From the NCBI GenBank assembly GCA_016744555.1, contig JADGED010000061.1:1-12471 (forward strand): a stretch of 12,471 nucleotides of DNA, written 5' to 3'. Positions 1-7,940 of this stretch are shown here, piece by piece; position 1 is the stretch's first letter, and the number at the start of each line of letters is the position of its first letter. The notes below the pieces were generated by a model, which did no database searches, was not told where the DNA came from, and saw only the letters and a program-made list of their open reading frames with translations. The stretch comes from Desulfuromonadaceae bacterium. GTDB taxonomy: Bacteria > Desulfobacterota > Desulfuromonadia > Desulfuromonadales > Geopsychrobacteraceae. The translations under genes and the position numbers were made by a program.

Positions 1-492
1 GTAACGATAGTTGGTGAAGATTTTACTCAGGGAATGTTAGTTCAGGGGCAGGCTAAATTACAAGAATCGCCCTATGGCAAACGGATTATGTTGGTTAATG
101 CCCCTTGTGAAGAGATTCCTCATCCCGATGAAACTTTTGATGGCATTACTATTGCGTTTGGAATTCGTAACGTTGTGGATCGCCAAGCCGGTTTGCGCGA
201 AATGTTTCGTGTTCTTAAGCCTAATGGTAGAGCTGTAATTCTGGAATTTTCGAACCCTAAAAGTAAACTATTTCGCCAGATTTATTATTTCTACTTTCAA
301 AAAATCCTCCCCGCTCTAGGTGGACTTATATCTAGAAAGCGGAGTGCTTACCAATATTTACCAGATTCTGTTATTGAATTTCCATCGCAAGACGAGTTTT
401 CACAAATGATGCAGGATGCTGGTTTTAAGCGTACCCAGTATGCTGATCAAACTTTTGGAATTGCTACTGTCTATGTCGGGGATAAATCTTAA
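1..492 (+). CDS. ubiE: UbiE/MenG quinone C-methyltransferase (5'-truncated)
   Basis: This is the 3' part of a class I SAM-dependent methyltransferase of the UbiE/MenG/COQ5 family, which C-methylates demethylmenaquinone (and in some bacteria a ubiquinone precursor). Frame 1 is open from the first base, so the gene starts before the window. About 163 codons are present against a usual family length of roughly 235-250, and the N-terminal SAM-binding glycine motif is off the edge. Visible family marks are VGEDFTQGM, corresponding to the post-motif I segment that binds the ribose of SAM, then FDGITIAFGIRNVVDR followed by LREMFRVLKPNG and LEFSNP, which together are the UbiE signature region. The C-terminus (YLPDSVIEFPSQ, then GIATVYVG) is also typical. 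In a Desulfuromonadales-like anaerobe the substrate is most likely demethylmenaquinone; that is inference. The gene ends 14 nt before the convergent AsmA-like gene, with no separate terminator in between. Confidence 0.95.
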   Translation, partial: VTIVGEDFTQGMLVQGQAKLQESPYGKRIMLVNAPCEEIPHPDETFDGITIAFGIRNVVDRQAGLREMFRVLKPNGRAVILEFSNPKSKLFRQIYYFYFQKILPALGGLISRKRSAYQYLPDSVIEFPSQDEFSQMMQDAGFKRTQYADQTFGIATVYVGDKS

Positions 493-506
493 GCATAGTT
501 GAATTT

Positions 507-3500
507 TCAGTTTTCTGGTGTCACTTTTGGCGGTGCGGTTTTAAACATATCGACAACTTTTCCCGGTAGTCCAAAGGTGCGTTTAAAGATGCCAAATACG
601 ACATTTGAAACGGAGCTTATTGGAACTGCTGTGACCTTAGGGTTCTCTTCATCTCCAACAATTTTGAAATGGGCTGTTAGCAGAGCTTTGTCTTTACCCG
701 TTAGTACCCAGCCGGCTAATGGAATGGCAGATATGACTTTGTCTACAGTACGTAATGGCATTATTCCTAACATAAAGTCTAGGGTGTTGCTGGTAAGGTG
801 GTGAGAGCCCACGACAGAAAGATTCATGGCGACGCTGGTAATTTTTAAATCTTCTATTTTGGCCTCTCCGTCACCAATCTCTACACTTCCGTCTAGGAGT
901 GTAAATGGCATTCCGTCTTTGTCCATATCTGGAAGCTTGCCAGAGAAAATCTGTGATACATTAAGTAGCGAGAACACTTTTGCTAAACCGTGGAATTTAC
1001 GCAAGGTACCATCTTTTATTTCTGCGTGAATTCCACCTTTAGCGTTTGCCCAAAAAATTTCATTGCGTGGATTCCCCGCAATATAAAAATCCCCTTTAAG
1101 TAGCCCACTGATTAAGCCTGGTTTTGCGAATACGTCTTGGTAGACGACTGAGGCGTCAATGTTTTCGGCGTGTCCAGAAATTTTTAATGGCATTATCTTG
1201 TCGTTAAAATCAAATTCTATTTTGCTTTCACACCAACCGGCACCATTTTCAAATCTTAGTGGGTAGACGGCAAGTTGTTGGTCGTCTCCTGTAATTAGTC
1301 CTTTGGCGTTTTTAAAGCTGAGCCCGCCGATTTTGCCTTGTTTGGCAGAAACCTTTATATTTAACGGCGCTCCTTTGTGTTCGCTGGTTTTTTGTTGATT
1401 TGATTGTTCATCGACAAATAAATTTATAATGTCGAGTACATCAACTTTATCAGCGCTTATGTCGAGGTCTACCAAGGGGTTTTTAAAGCTGACGTTCCCC
1501 TTAACTGTGGCGATGGTGTCATCTTCTAGGCGGACGTTGACGGGGGTAAAGCTTATTTTTCCTGCATCAATTTGCAGCTGGCCAGTTAAGTCGTAGAGGT
1601 TAAGATTGCGGCTGGAAAATACAATGTCTTGTGCCCGAGCTTTTTTGCCATTTAGATCAAGAACAAGTAGCGGGTCGCGCCAGTTGGTGAAACGTCCATC
1701 GACAATAAATGGTGAATCTCCTAGGGATGCTTTAAATTTTTTGAAGGTAAAACCGTGGCGATCTAAACTTATTTCTCCGCTGGCACTTTTGATGTCACCA
1801 AGGAGATCAATTATATGTGCACCACCGCTATTAATATTTATAGTTGCCTGTAATTCATTGTTTTGAGGTGTAAGTTCTGCTGTAACATTGCCGGTAAGGT
1901 CGATTCTTTTTAGTAGTGGTGAGTATGCTTGTAATTTGCCGAGTTCAATCGATGTTGTTTTAAATAAATACTGCTGCTTATTTAGTTCTAGGTTGCCATC
2001 AGCGGTAAGGTTGAAATCGTTTAGGTCAAAAGCAAGCCTGTCGAGATAGAATTTGTTGGGTTCGAAATGGCCGCGCAAAAATATTTTTGCCCGGTCAGTT
2101 GCTTTTTTTTGTAGCAGCATCCCCATTTTCGCCTCAATGGAACTGAGATCGGCTTGCAATGTAAAGGTTGGGTTTGCAAGTGGCCCATGAATGTTAAGAG
2201 CACCGGGCAAGCTACCAGTGATATCCCAGTCTTTAGCCAACTTTGTATGGTTGGCAAGGTCGGTAATTTCGGAACTGAAGTTTAGCTCTAATTCTAATTG
2301 TGGTTGCCGGAATAATGAAGAAATTTCACCAGAAAAGAAAAAAGAGTGGTTAGCACCAACTAGGATCCCTTTTTTTATAGCTAGGTGGTTATCCTGCAAG
2401 GTTAGGGCAACTGACAAATCGTTTAGTTGTTTAAACTCTGGTAGGTCCCAAGTTAGATTAGATACGGCTAAGTCGAAAAGCATATTTGGAACAGTGCTTA
2501 GCCCCTTAGATCTCTCCCAAGTTTGATTCATCGAAATCATTAGCTTGTCGAGTTTGCCGCCGGTTAGTTGTTTGCTATTGGGAATTCGCCACGCAGCAAA
2601 AGTTTGTGGCGACAGGGAATAATTCTCTATACCAAGTTGTCCAACTAGGGAGGTTTGGTCAGTATTGCGGCTAAGATCCATGTTGCCGCTTAAGGGGAGC
2701 TTTAGTAGCTCACCAGTTATGTTTGAAATTAAGTCTTGCTGTTTAGATGAGGTCCAAAGTCCCGAGAGCGAAAGGACTTGTTGGCGTACGTCAGTTCCGG
2801 CTATGGTTAGGTTGAGCGTTGTTCCTGTAGCTGGGATTCCTTGGCATGAAATGTCCATATTAAGCAATTCTGGCAGACCTTGATAGTTGCTAGCAAGAAT
2901 TTTACGGGCTGGGAAGTTTGCAATTTTTAGCTTGGTTTTAAATTCCTCATTTCTCCAAATGTTAGGGTTTTTGCTGGAGACAAGTCGAGTATCGAGGAGG
3001 AAGTCTGTGCCATATTCAAGCAGCTTTCCACTTATTGTTAGTTGACCAATTTTGCCAGAACTCCAGTTGTTTAATTGGGTATTTATTTTGATGACACGAA
3101 ATTCGTGCAAATCCCCCTGCTTATCTTGCCAAGAAATGGTTAAATCACCATTATCGATACTTAAGGTGCTGATTCCGAGGCCGTTGAGAAGGTAGCTTGG
3201 ATTGTCGTCTTCTATGTGTGGTTCAGCTGGGATTTGCAGCTTTACGGTGGGGTTTTTTGCTTGCACCTCAGCAAGGATAAAATTGCCGCGCAATAGAGGC
3301 CATATTTTTAATGTGGCGGTAACGTAAGGAATATCTGCTACGATGTCATCATCGTTACCAACCTGTAGGCCTTCTAGGGCGACGGCTAGCCCGCGGCTGA
3401 AAGTGAGTTTACACCTGTTTATTTGAACGGGTCTCTTAAGGGTCGAGCTGAGTTGCTGCTCGATTGAAACACGATAGACATTAAGGTCTAGTTGACTTAG

Positions 3501-3590
3501 GTAAAAGACAAAGAATGCAGAGAAGGTAGCGACTAGGATCAGCACATACAGGCTGATTCTGAGGCGAAAGCGGAAGGTTGATGCATCCAT
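507..3590 (-). CDS. AsmA-like / YhdP-type envelope protein
   Basis: This is a large protein of the AsmA superfamily (AsmA, TamB, YhdP, YdbH). These are inner-membrane-anchored proteins with long beta-rich periplasmic bodies, implicated in phospholipid transport to, and homeostasis of, the outer membrane. Counting from the start chosen here (1027 aa), residues 12-31 form one N-terminal membrane helix after a short Arg-rich cytoplasmic tail. The AsmA-type opening LNVYRVSIEQQL...KRPVQI follows at about 36-57, then a long body of alternating hydrophobic/polar beta segments. A conserved-looking C-terminal block lies at about 862-1010 (LLNVSQIFSGKLPD, LLDGSVEIGDGEAKIEDL, IPLAGWVLTGKDKALLTAHF). The frame extends to an ATG at 3647, but the ATG at 3590 has a TAGGA ribosome site 9 nt upstream and the upstream one has none, so 3590 is preferred. 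The gene is convergent with ubiE and divergent from smc. The family call is firm; the exact lipid role is inferred. Confidence 0.88.
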   Translation of the reverse strand: MDASTFRFRLRISLYVLILVATFSAFFVFYLSQLDLNVYRVSIEQQLSSTLKRPVQINRCKLTFSRGLAVALEGLQVGNDDDIVADIPYVTATLKIWPLLRGNFILAEVQAKNPTVKLQIPAEPHIEDDNPSYLLNGLGISTLSIDNGDLTISWQDKQGDLHEFRVIKINTQLNNWSSGKIGQLTISGKLLEYGTDFLLDTRLVSSKNPNIWRNEEFKTKLKIANFPARKILASNYQGLPELLNMDISCQGIPATGTTLNLTIAGTDVRQQVLSLSGLWTSSKQQDLISNITGELLKLPLSGNMDLSRNTDQTSLVGQLGIENYSLSPQTFAAWRIPNSKQLTGGKLDKLMISMNQTWERSKGLSTVPNMLFDLAVSNLTWDLPEFKQLNDLSVALTLQDNHLAIKKGILVGANHSFFFSGEISSLFRQPQLELELNFSSEITDLANHTKLAKDWDITGSLPGALNIHGPLANPTFTLQADLSSIEAKMGMLLQKKATDRAKIFLRGHFEPNKFYLDRLAFDLNDFNLTADGNLELNKQQYLFKTTSIELGKLQAYSPLLKRIDLTGNVTAELTPQNNELQATININSGGAHIIDLLGDIKSASGEISLDRHGFTFKKFKASLGDSPFIVDGRFTNWRDPLLVLDLNGKKARAQDIVFSSRNLNLYDLTGQLQIDAGKISFTPVNVRLEDDTIATVKGNVSFKNPLVDLDISADKVDVLDIINLFVDEQSNQQKTSEHKGAPLNIKVSAKQGKIGGLSFKNAKGLITGDDQQLAVYPLRFENGAGWCESKIEFDFNDKIMPLKISGHAENIDASVVYQDVFAKPGLISGLLKGDFYIAGNPRNEIFWANAKGGIHAEIKDGTLRKFHGLAKVFSLLNVSQIFSGKLPDMDKDGMPFTLLDGSVEIGDGEAKIEDLKITSVAMNLSVVGSHHLTSNTLDFMLGIMPLRTVDKVISAIPLAGWVLTGKDKALLTAHFKIVGDEENPKVTAVPISSVSNVVFGIFKRTFGLPGKVVDMFKTAPPKVTPEN

Positions 3591-3599
3591 CGATAGCGT

Positions 3600-3604
3600 T
3601 CCTA
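3600..3604 (-). promoter_or_regulatory. Ribosome binding site deciding the AsmA-like start
   Basis: On the minus strand this reads TAGGA and lies 9 nt before the ATG at 3590. The in-frame ATG at 3647 has only a weak CTTGCTGGG-type upstream sequence. This site is the reason for choosing the shorter protein, which also puts the membrane helix nearer the N-terminus. Confidence 0.6.
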
Positions 3605-3717
3605 CAAAAAGGGTTTTTGCAACCTGACTACCATAGCGGTTTAGCATAAACCCAGCAAGGATAATTGTGTAACATTAGGTTGTGGCGGGGCTGCTATTCT
3701 ACCCTCGACATCTATTC

Positions 3718-3746
3718 TTTACATGGTTTCACCCCCCTGATAATAT
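3718..3746 (+). promoter_or_regulatory. Candidate sigma70-type promoter for smc
   Basis: TTTACA at 3718-3723 matches the -35 consensus at 5 of 6 positions. It is separated by 17 nt from TAATAT at 3741-3746, which matches the -10 consensus at 4 of 6; an alternative -10, GATAAT at 3739-3744, matches at 5 of 6 but with a 15-nt spacer. It points at smc, whose ATG is about 90 nt downstream, and sits in the divergent gap where a promoter is required. A small inverted repeat, TGAT-TAT-ATCA at 3763-3773, follows it and could be an operator, but is too short to claim. Confidence 0.4.
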
Positions 3747-3838
3747 GACGACCCCACAGGACTGATTATATCATATTGGTATGAGCAGTTGGTTTGCGAT
3801 TTCAGATTGATAGTCCCAAGGAATCCTCTTAAAGCTGT

Positions 3839-6800
3839 ATGAAGATTAAGCGTCTCGATATCGTAGGTTTTAAATCTTTTGTCGACAAAGTTTCGTTAAG
3901 CTTTGAGCATGGGATTACCGGTGTTGTTGGCCCTAATGGGTGCGGGAAAAGTAACGTCGTTGATGCTATTCGTTGGGTGATGGGAGAACAAAATCCACGC
4001 AATTTACGTGGCCGAATGATGGAAGATGTCATTTTTGGTGGCAGTGAATCTCGTAAACCTCAGGGGCTGGCGCAGGTATCGATTATCTTTGATAATCGGG
4101 CTGGGATTTGTCCCGCTGCCTATAAAAATTTTGCCGAAATTATGGTTACTCGTCGCCTCTATCGTAGTGGCGAGAGTGAATACCTTATCAATAAAACCCC
4201 CTGTCGTCTCCTTGATATAACTGAATTATTTATGGATACCGGTGTCGGTGCCCGTGCATATTCGATTATTGAACAAGGCAAAGTCGGGATGTTGGTCAGT
4301 GCCAAACCCGAAGAGCGGCGGACTTTGATTGAAGAAGCTGCCGGGGTGACAAAGTTTAAGTTACGGAAAAAAAGTGCCCTGCGCAAAATGGATGCTACGC
4401 GGCAAAACTTAGTCCGTTTGGGCGATGTTGTTGCCGAGGTGCGACGACAGATTGGAAGCCTGAAACGGCAGGCGCAACGGGCCGAAAGATATCGTGATTA
4501 CCGTAGCGAAATGAAGCAACTTGAGCTTAGTTTAAGTGGCAATAAGTTTCAGCAGTTGGTAGCCGAGATTACAACGGTTATCGAGCACGAAGCGGAGCAA
4601 GCGACAATTCTTGCTCGCCTTGATGGCCGCTTAGAGGATGATGACCTACGTCTCGAAGAGCAGCAATTGTTACTTGTCGCGGCAGAAAAAGAACATAGTC
4701 AAGCGCAGGAACAAGTTTATCATTTAAGTTCTGAAGTACAGCGCATTGAAAATGAACGGATATTGGTAACCCGCCAGCAAGAACATCTCAACTTGCAGAA
4801 TAAAGAGAATGTAGCGGAACAGGAAGACCGTGATAGGCGTACTAATGAACTGCAAGCAGAACTTCTACAGTTAGGGCAGGGGGATTTAGCGGGTAAGTCG
4901 CAGCTTGAGATTTTGAATTGCGAAGTTGCCAACAGCGAGACTGCGTTGCAAGCACGTTTGCTACAAGAACAGCAACTTAATGTTCAAGTTGAAACGGCAC
5001 GCAAAGAGTTAATGGAACTGTTTGCCCAAAACAGTCGTCTAGCTACCCGAGGGGTAGAAATTGATAGACAGTTAGTTGTCGAAGTCGATCGGCGACAAGT
5101 TTTGGTTAGTGATGCTGCCACGATTGAACAGCAGCAACAACAACTGCAACAACAGCAGCAGCAATTGCGAGTCAAGTTGGAGCAGGTCAAGGATCAGCAA
5201 GATCAACTAGTTGAGCGTAGTGAATGCCTCGAGGAACAATTGCTGGGGCAAAAAAAGTCTTTGTTCGGGCGGGAAACGGCACAACGGACGCTACGCCAGC
5301 AGTTGGAAAAGAATCAAGTTTTGCACGGTTCTTTGGCCGATTTGCAACGTAATCTCGAAGGTTATGGTGACGGCACCAGAGCCCTTTTATCTGCTGATGC
5401 CGATGCACAAATTATGGTTGATTTAGTTAAGGTAGCCGCCGAGCACGAAGTTGCGGTGGAAATGGCTCTAGGTAACCGTCTACAGGCAGTCCCGTTGTCA
5501 CTGCTTGCAGGGGCGAGTGCAAATATCCAGCTCCTGACTGAACAGCAGTTTCGTGGGACGATGTTGCTGCCATGTGAACAATCAGAGTCATTCAACTTTG
5601 TAGCCGGTGTGCCATTGCTCGACTTGGTAACTCCGGTGGCAGGGGCGGAAGCAAAGGTTGTTCAGCTTTTGCTTGGTGTTTTTCTGGTTGATGATGTTGC
5701 ACCCTATTTTCAGCAACAGCTTCCTATCGGGGTAACGTTGGTTGATCGCCATGGTACTTGTTTTGATTGGCGTGGGGTGCTGGAAGGTGGTGCAACCATT
5801 AACAGTTCAGTCGGTTTGTTGCACCGGCAGCGCCAACTAGATGAAATGTCAATCACTATTGATCAGCAAGAACAGCAGTTGACTTCTGCCCAGGCCGATT
5901 TAGAGCAAGCGCAGGAAGCGGTATTGGTCCTCGAAGAGGAGAAAGCTGTCGCAACATCGACTGGGCATCGGTTGGAATTGCAAGCATTAGAAATTGCAAA
6001 AGATCGTCAGGGGTTGCAGGCTGAAGTTGACCATTTGAATAAGCGTCAAGCTTTATTGGTAACCGATCTACAGCAAATTGATAGTGATAAAGATGCCCTC
6101 ATTGCCGAAAAAGAGCAGTTAGCGGCGGGAAACCAACAGGCTGAAGCACAGCGTCAGCAGGTAGAAGTACAGTTGCAGCAGCGGCAAGATGAATTGGCCG
6201 AATTGCGAAGCGGTACCGAGGGGTTGCGTGAAGCGGTAACGAAGCAGCGAGTAGCTTTAGCGGCACTAGAGCAACAACAACATGCACGGCAGGAAACTTT
6301 GCAGCGTATTGAAGCGCAGCAACGCGAAATTTTGCAACGGCAGTCGCAATTACGGCAGCGGCAACAGGCGGCTGCAGATACGTTAAAACATTTGGATGAA
6401 AAAGATCAACGCTTACAGGTTGAGCTTGAAATTTTACTGTCTCGGCGTGACGAGCAACAGCTTACCAATGTGAAAATTCGTGACCGCTATGAACAGCAGC
6501 GAACTGAAATGGAAGAGTTGCGGGGGCAGTTCCATCGGGTTCGTGCTGAAGCCGAAGAGATGCGCAAGTTGGTAACTAAATTACAGCTCCGTCAGCACGA
6601 ACTTAAGGTCGATGCTGAAGCGGTCAGGCAAAACGTATTGGAGCGTTATCGGGTTGATTTGCAAGAACATAGAGTTCCAGAAGCGACTGAAGATGAATTG
6701 GGGCGCCAACAACAGCAATACCAGCGGCTGCAACAAAAGGTTGAAGTTCTTGGTGAAGTCAACTTGATGGCAATTAAAGAGTACCAAGAGCAGGAAGAGC

Positions 6801-7357
6801 GCTACGACTTTCTTTCACGCCAACGTGATGACCTGAATCGTTCCTTGGATGACCTGCAAAAAGCGATAAATCAAATTAATCGCACCACTAGAAGGTTATT
6901 TAAAGAGACCTTTACTTTGGTGAATGATAAATTTAAAGAAATTTTCCCCCGCATGTTTGTGGGGGGGCAGGCGGAACTACGCTTGACCGATGAAGAAAAT
7001 CTGCTCGAAACCGGAGTTGAAATTGTAGCTCAGCCCCCGGGAAAGAGGCTGCAGAGCGTTAACCTTCTCTCCGGTGGCGAAAAGGCTTTCACTGCAGTGG
7101 CATTGATTTTTTCTCTGTTTTTGATCAAGCCGACGCCGTTTTGTATTCTCGATGAAGTTGATGCTCCCCTCGATGATGCTAATATAGATAGGTTTGCAGA
7201 TATTATCCAAGAGATGACAGCACAATCACAATTTATTATTATTACCCATAGCAAGCGAACTATGGGTATAGTAGACACCATGTATGGGGTAACCATGCAG
7301 GAGCCAGGTGTTTCGAAATTGGTTTCGGTTCGGATCAATGATTATAAAAAAAGTTGA
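3839..7357 (+). CDS. smc: Chromosome segregation ATPase SMC
   Basis: SMC is the ATPase core of the bacterial condensin complex, which with ScpA and ScpB extrudes DNA loops and helps segregate chromosomes; scpAB are not in this window. The protein is 1172 aa, normal for bacterial SMC. The N-terminal head begins MKIKRLDIVGFKSF, with Walker A GPNGCGKS at 31-38. Two long coiled-coil arms flank a hinge at about 508-660, and the C-terminal head carries the ABC signature LSGGEKA (1077-1083) and Walker B ILDEVDAPLDD with D1105 and E1106. All ATPase motifs are intact. The coiled coil is very rich in Gln, including a near-uninterrupted Q tract at 431-442, and the hinge lacks the usual glycine pair in its first strand (A521, Q524 in my alignment by eye). 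The start is preceded by AAGGA at 3818-3822, a rather long 16-nt spacing, but no other start fits the conserved N-terminus. A roadblock-domain gene follows after 54 nt, probably in the same transcript. Confidence 0.98.
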   Translation: MKIKRLDIVGFKSFVDKVSLSFEHGITGVVGPNGCGKSNVVDAIRWVMGEQNPRNLRGRMMEDVIFGGSESRKPQGLAQVSIIFDNRAGICPAAYKNFAEIMVTRRLYRSGESEYLINKTPCRLLDITELFMDTGVGARAYSIIEQGKVGMLVSAKPEERRTLIEEAAGVTKFKLRKKSALRKMDATRQNLVRLGDVVAEVRRQIGSLKRQAQRAERYRDYRSEMKQLELSLSGNKFQQLVAEITTVIEHEAEQATILARLDGRLEDDDLRLEEQQLLLVAAEKEHSQAQEQVYHLSSEVQRIENERILVTRQQEHLNLQNKENVAEQEDRDRRTNELQAELLQLGQGDLAGKSQLEILNCEVANSETALQARLLQEQQLNVQVETARKELMELFAQNSRLATRGVEIDRQLVVEVDRRQVLVSDAATIEQQQQQLQQQQQQLRVKLEQVKDQQDQLVERSECLEEQLLGQKKSLFGRETAQRTLRQQLEKNQVLHGSLADLQRNLEGYGDGTRALLSADADAQIMVDLVKVAAEHEVAVEMALGNRLQAVPLSLLAGASANIQLLTEQQFRGTMLLPCEQSESFNFVAGVPLLDLVTPVAGAEAKVVQLLLGVFLVDDVAPYFQQQLPIGVTLVDRHGTCFDWRGVLEGGATINSSVGLLHRQRQLDEMSITIDQQEQQLTSAQADLEQAQEAVLVLEEEKAVATSTGHRLELQALEIAKDRQGLQAEVDHLNKRQALLVTDLQQIDSDKDALIAEKEQLAAGNQQAEAQRQQVEVQLQQRQDELAELRSGTEGLREAVTKQRVALAALEQQQHARQETLQRIEAQQREILQRQSQLRQRQQAAADTLKHLDEKDQRLQVELEILLSRRDEQQLTNVKIRDRYEQQRTEMEELRGQFHRVRAEAEEMRKLVTKLQLRQHELKVDAEAVRQNVLERYRVDLQEHRVPEATEDELGRQQQQYQRLQQKVEVLGEVNLMAIKEYQEQEERYDFLSRQRDDLNRSLDDLQKAINQINRTTRRLFKETFTLVNDKFKEIFPRMFVGGQAELRLTDEENLLETGVEIVAQPPGKRLQSVNLLSGGEKAFTAVALIFSLFLIKPTPFCILDEVDAPLDDANIDRFADIIQEMTAQSQFIIITHSKRTMGIVDTMYGVTMQEPGVSKLVSVRINDYKKS
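5129..5164 (+). repeat. CAG/CAA (glutamine-codon) tract inside smc
   Basis: Twelve consecutive codons of which eleven are CAG or CAA, interrupted by one CTG. They encode Q5-L-Q6 at SMC residues 431-442 in the N-terminal coiled-coil arm. L436 and L443 are seven residues apart, so the tract can still fit a heptad. The mixture of CAG and CAA argues against a recent pure-repeat expansion. Similar shorter Q-rich runs recur through the arms. Confidence 0.6.
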
Positions 7358-7411
7358 CCGATTTGATGCTAGATGCGCAGGTTATGAACTTTTTAATACA
7401 AGGAATGTTTT

Positions 7412-7777
7412 ATGCCATTTAAAAATTTATTGAACCGCTTGCTAGAAGATATTCCCGGGGCCGTGGGGGCTATAATTGTTGACTGGGAAGGCGAGGCTGT
7501 TGATCAGGTCGCCAGAATAGATGATTATGAAATTAAGGTGCTAGGGGCGCATAGTGGCATCATTCTCGGCTTTTTGCGTGAAGCGTTGGCGCAAATTGAA
7601 AGTGGCGATCTGGATGAAGTAGTTGTTCGAGCCGGAGATGACAAAATATTGCTTGCGCCCTTGACTGATGAGTATGTTTTGATTTTGCAATTGGGGGCAA
7701 AAGCCATTGCCGCTAGAGCATCATATAAAATGGGTAAATGTGTAGAAGCATTGCGTGATCAGTTTGTGTTTGAATAA
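7412..7777 (+). CDS. Roadblock/LC7 domain protein
   Basis: This is a 121-aa single-domain protein of the roadblock/LC7 (MglB-like) superfamily. These are small alpha/beta dimers that in prokaryotes commonly act with Ras-like small GTPases, as MglB does as GAP for MglA. The family shape is visible: N-terminal helix (MPFKNLLNRLLEDIPGA), strand GAIIVDWEGEAVDQVA, a central helix region (LGAHSGIILGFLREALAQIE), strands DEVVVRAGDDKILLAPL and EYVLILQL, and a C-terminal helix ending VEALRDQFVFE. It fills the whole protein, with no signal peptide or membrane segment, so it should be cytoplasmic. AAGGA at 7400-7404 lies 7 nt before the ATG. It follows smc by 54 nt with no terminator between, so the two are probably co-transcribed. 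No partner GTPase is encoded in this window. The fold assignment is solid; its function and any link to SMC are unknown. Confidence 0.88.
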   Translation: MPFKNLLNRLLEDIPGAVGAIIVDWEGEAVDQVARIDDYEIKVLGAHSGIILGFLREALAQIESGDLDEVVVRAGDDKILLAPLTDEYVLILQLGAKAIAARASYKMGKCVEALRDQFVFE

Positions 7778-7940
7778 TTATACAACGGCGTGATTACATT
7801 AATGAGCGCGGGGCTGAGGTTCGATTTGTAACTCTTAGCAACGGTTCGCAGCTCTATCTCTTCTCGTATCAATGAAGGTGATTCTGCTTCAATTGTACGA
7901 AAATAATTCGCAAATGCGTTAGGTTAAGGATTTTATTTTT

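Noticed and set aside
499..804. A plus-strand open frame of 101 codons
   Set aside because: It lies wholly antisense to the AsmA-like gene, has no ribosome site or recognisable domain, and the minus-strand frame is long and clearly protein-like.
3615..3660. Minus-strand promoter for the AsmA-like gene (TTGCTG, 17 nt, TATGGT)
   Set aside because: Matches are only about 3 of 6 and 4 of 6 to consensus; a promoter must be in this gap but I cannot place it.
4984..5190. A minus-strand frame with runs of cysteines
   Set aside because: The Cys runs are simply the complement of CAG/CAA codons in the SMC glutamine tract.
7872..7922. MKVILLQ resembling the first residues of ribosomal protein L9
   Set aside because: The match covers only seven residues and the frame stops after 16 codons, with none of the rest of L9 present.
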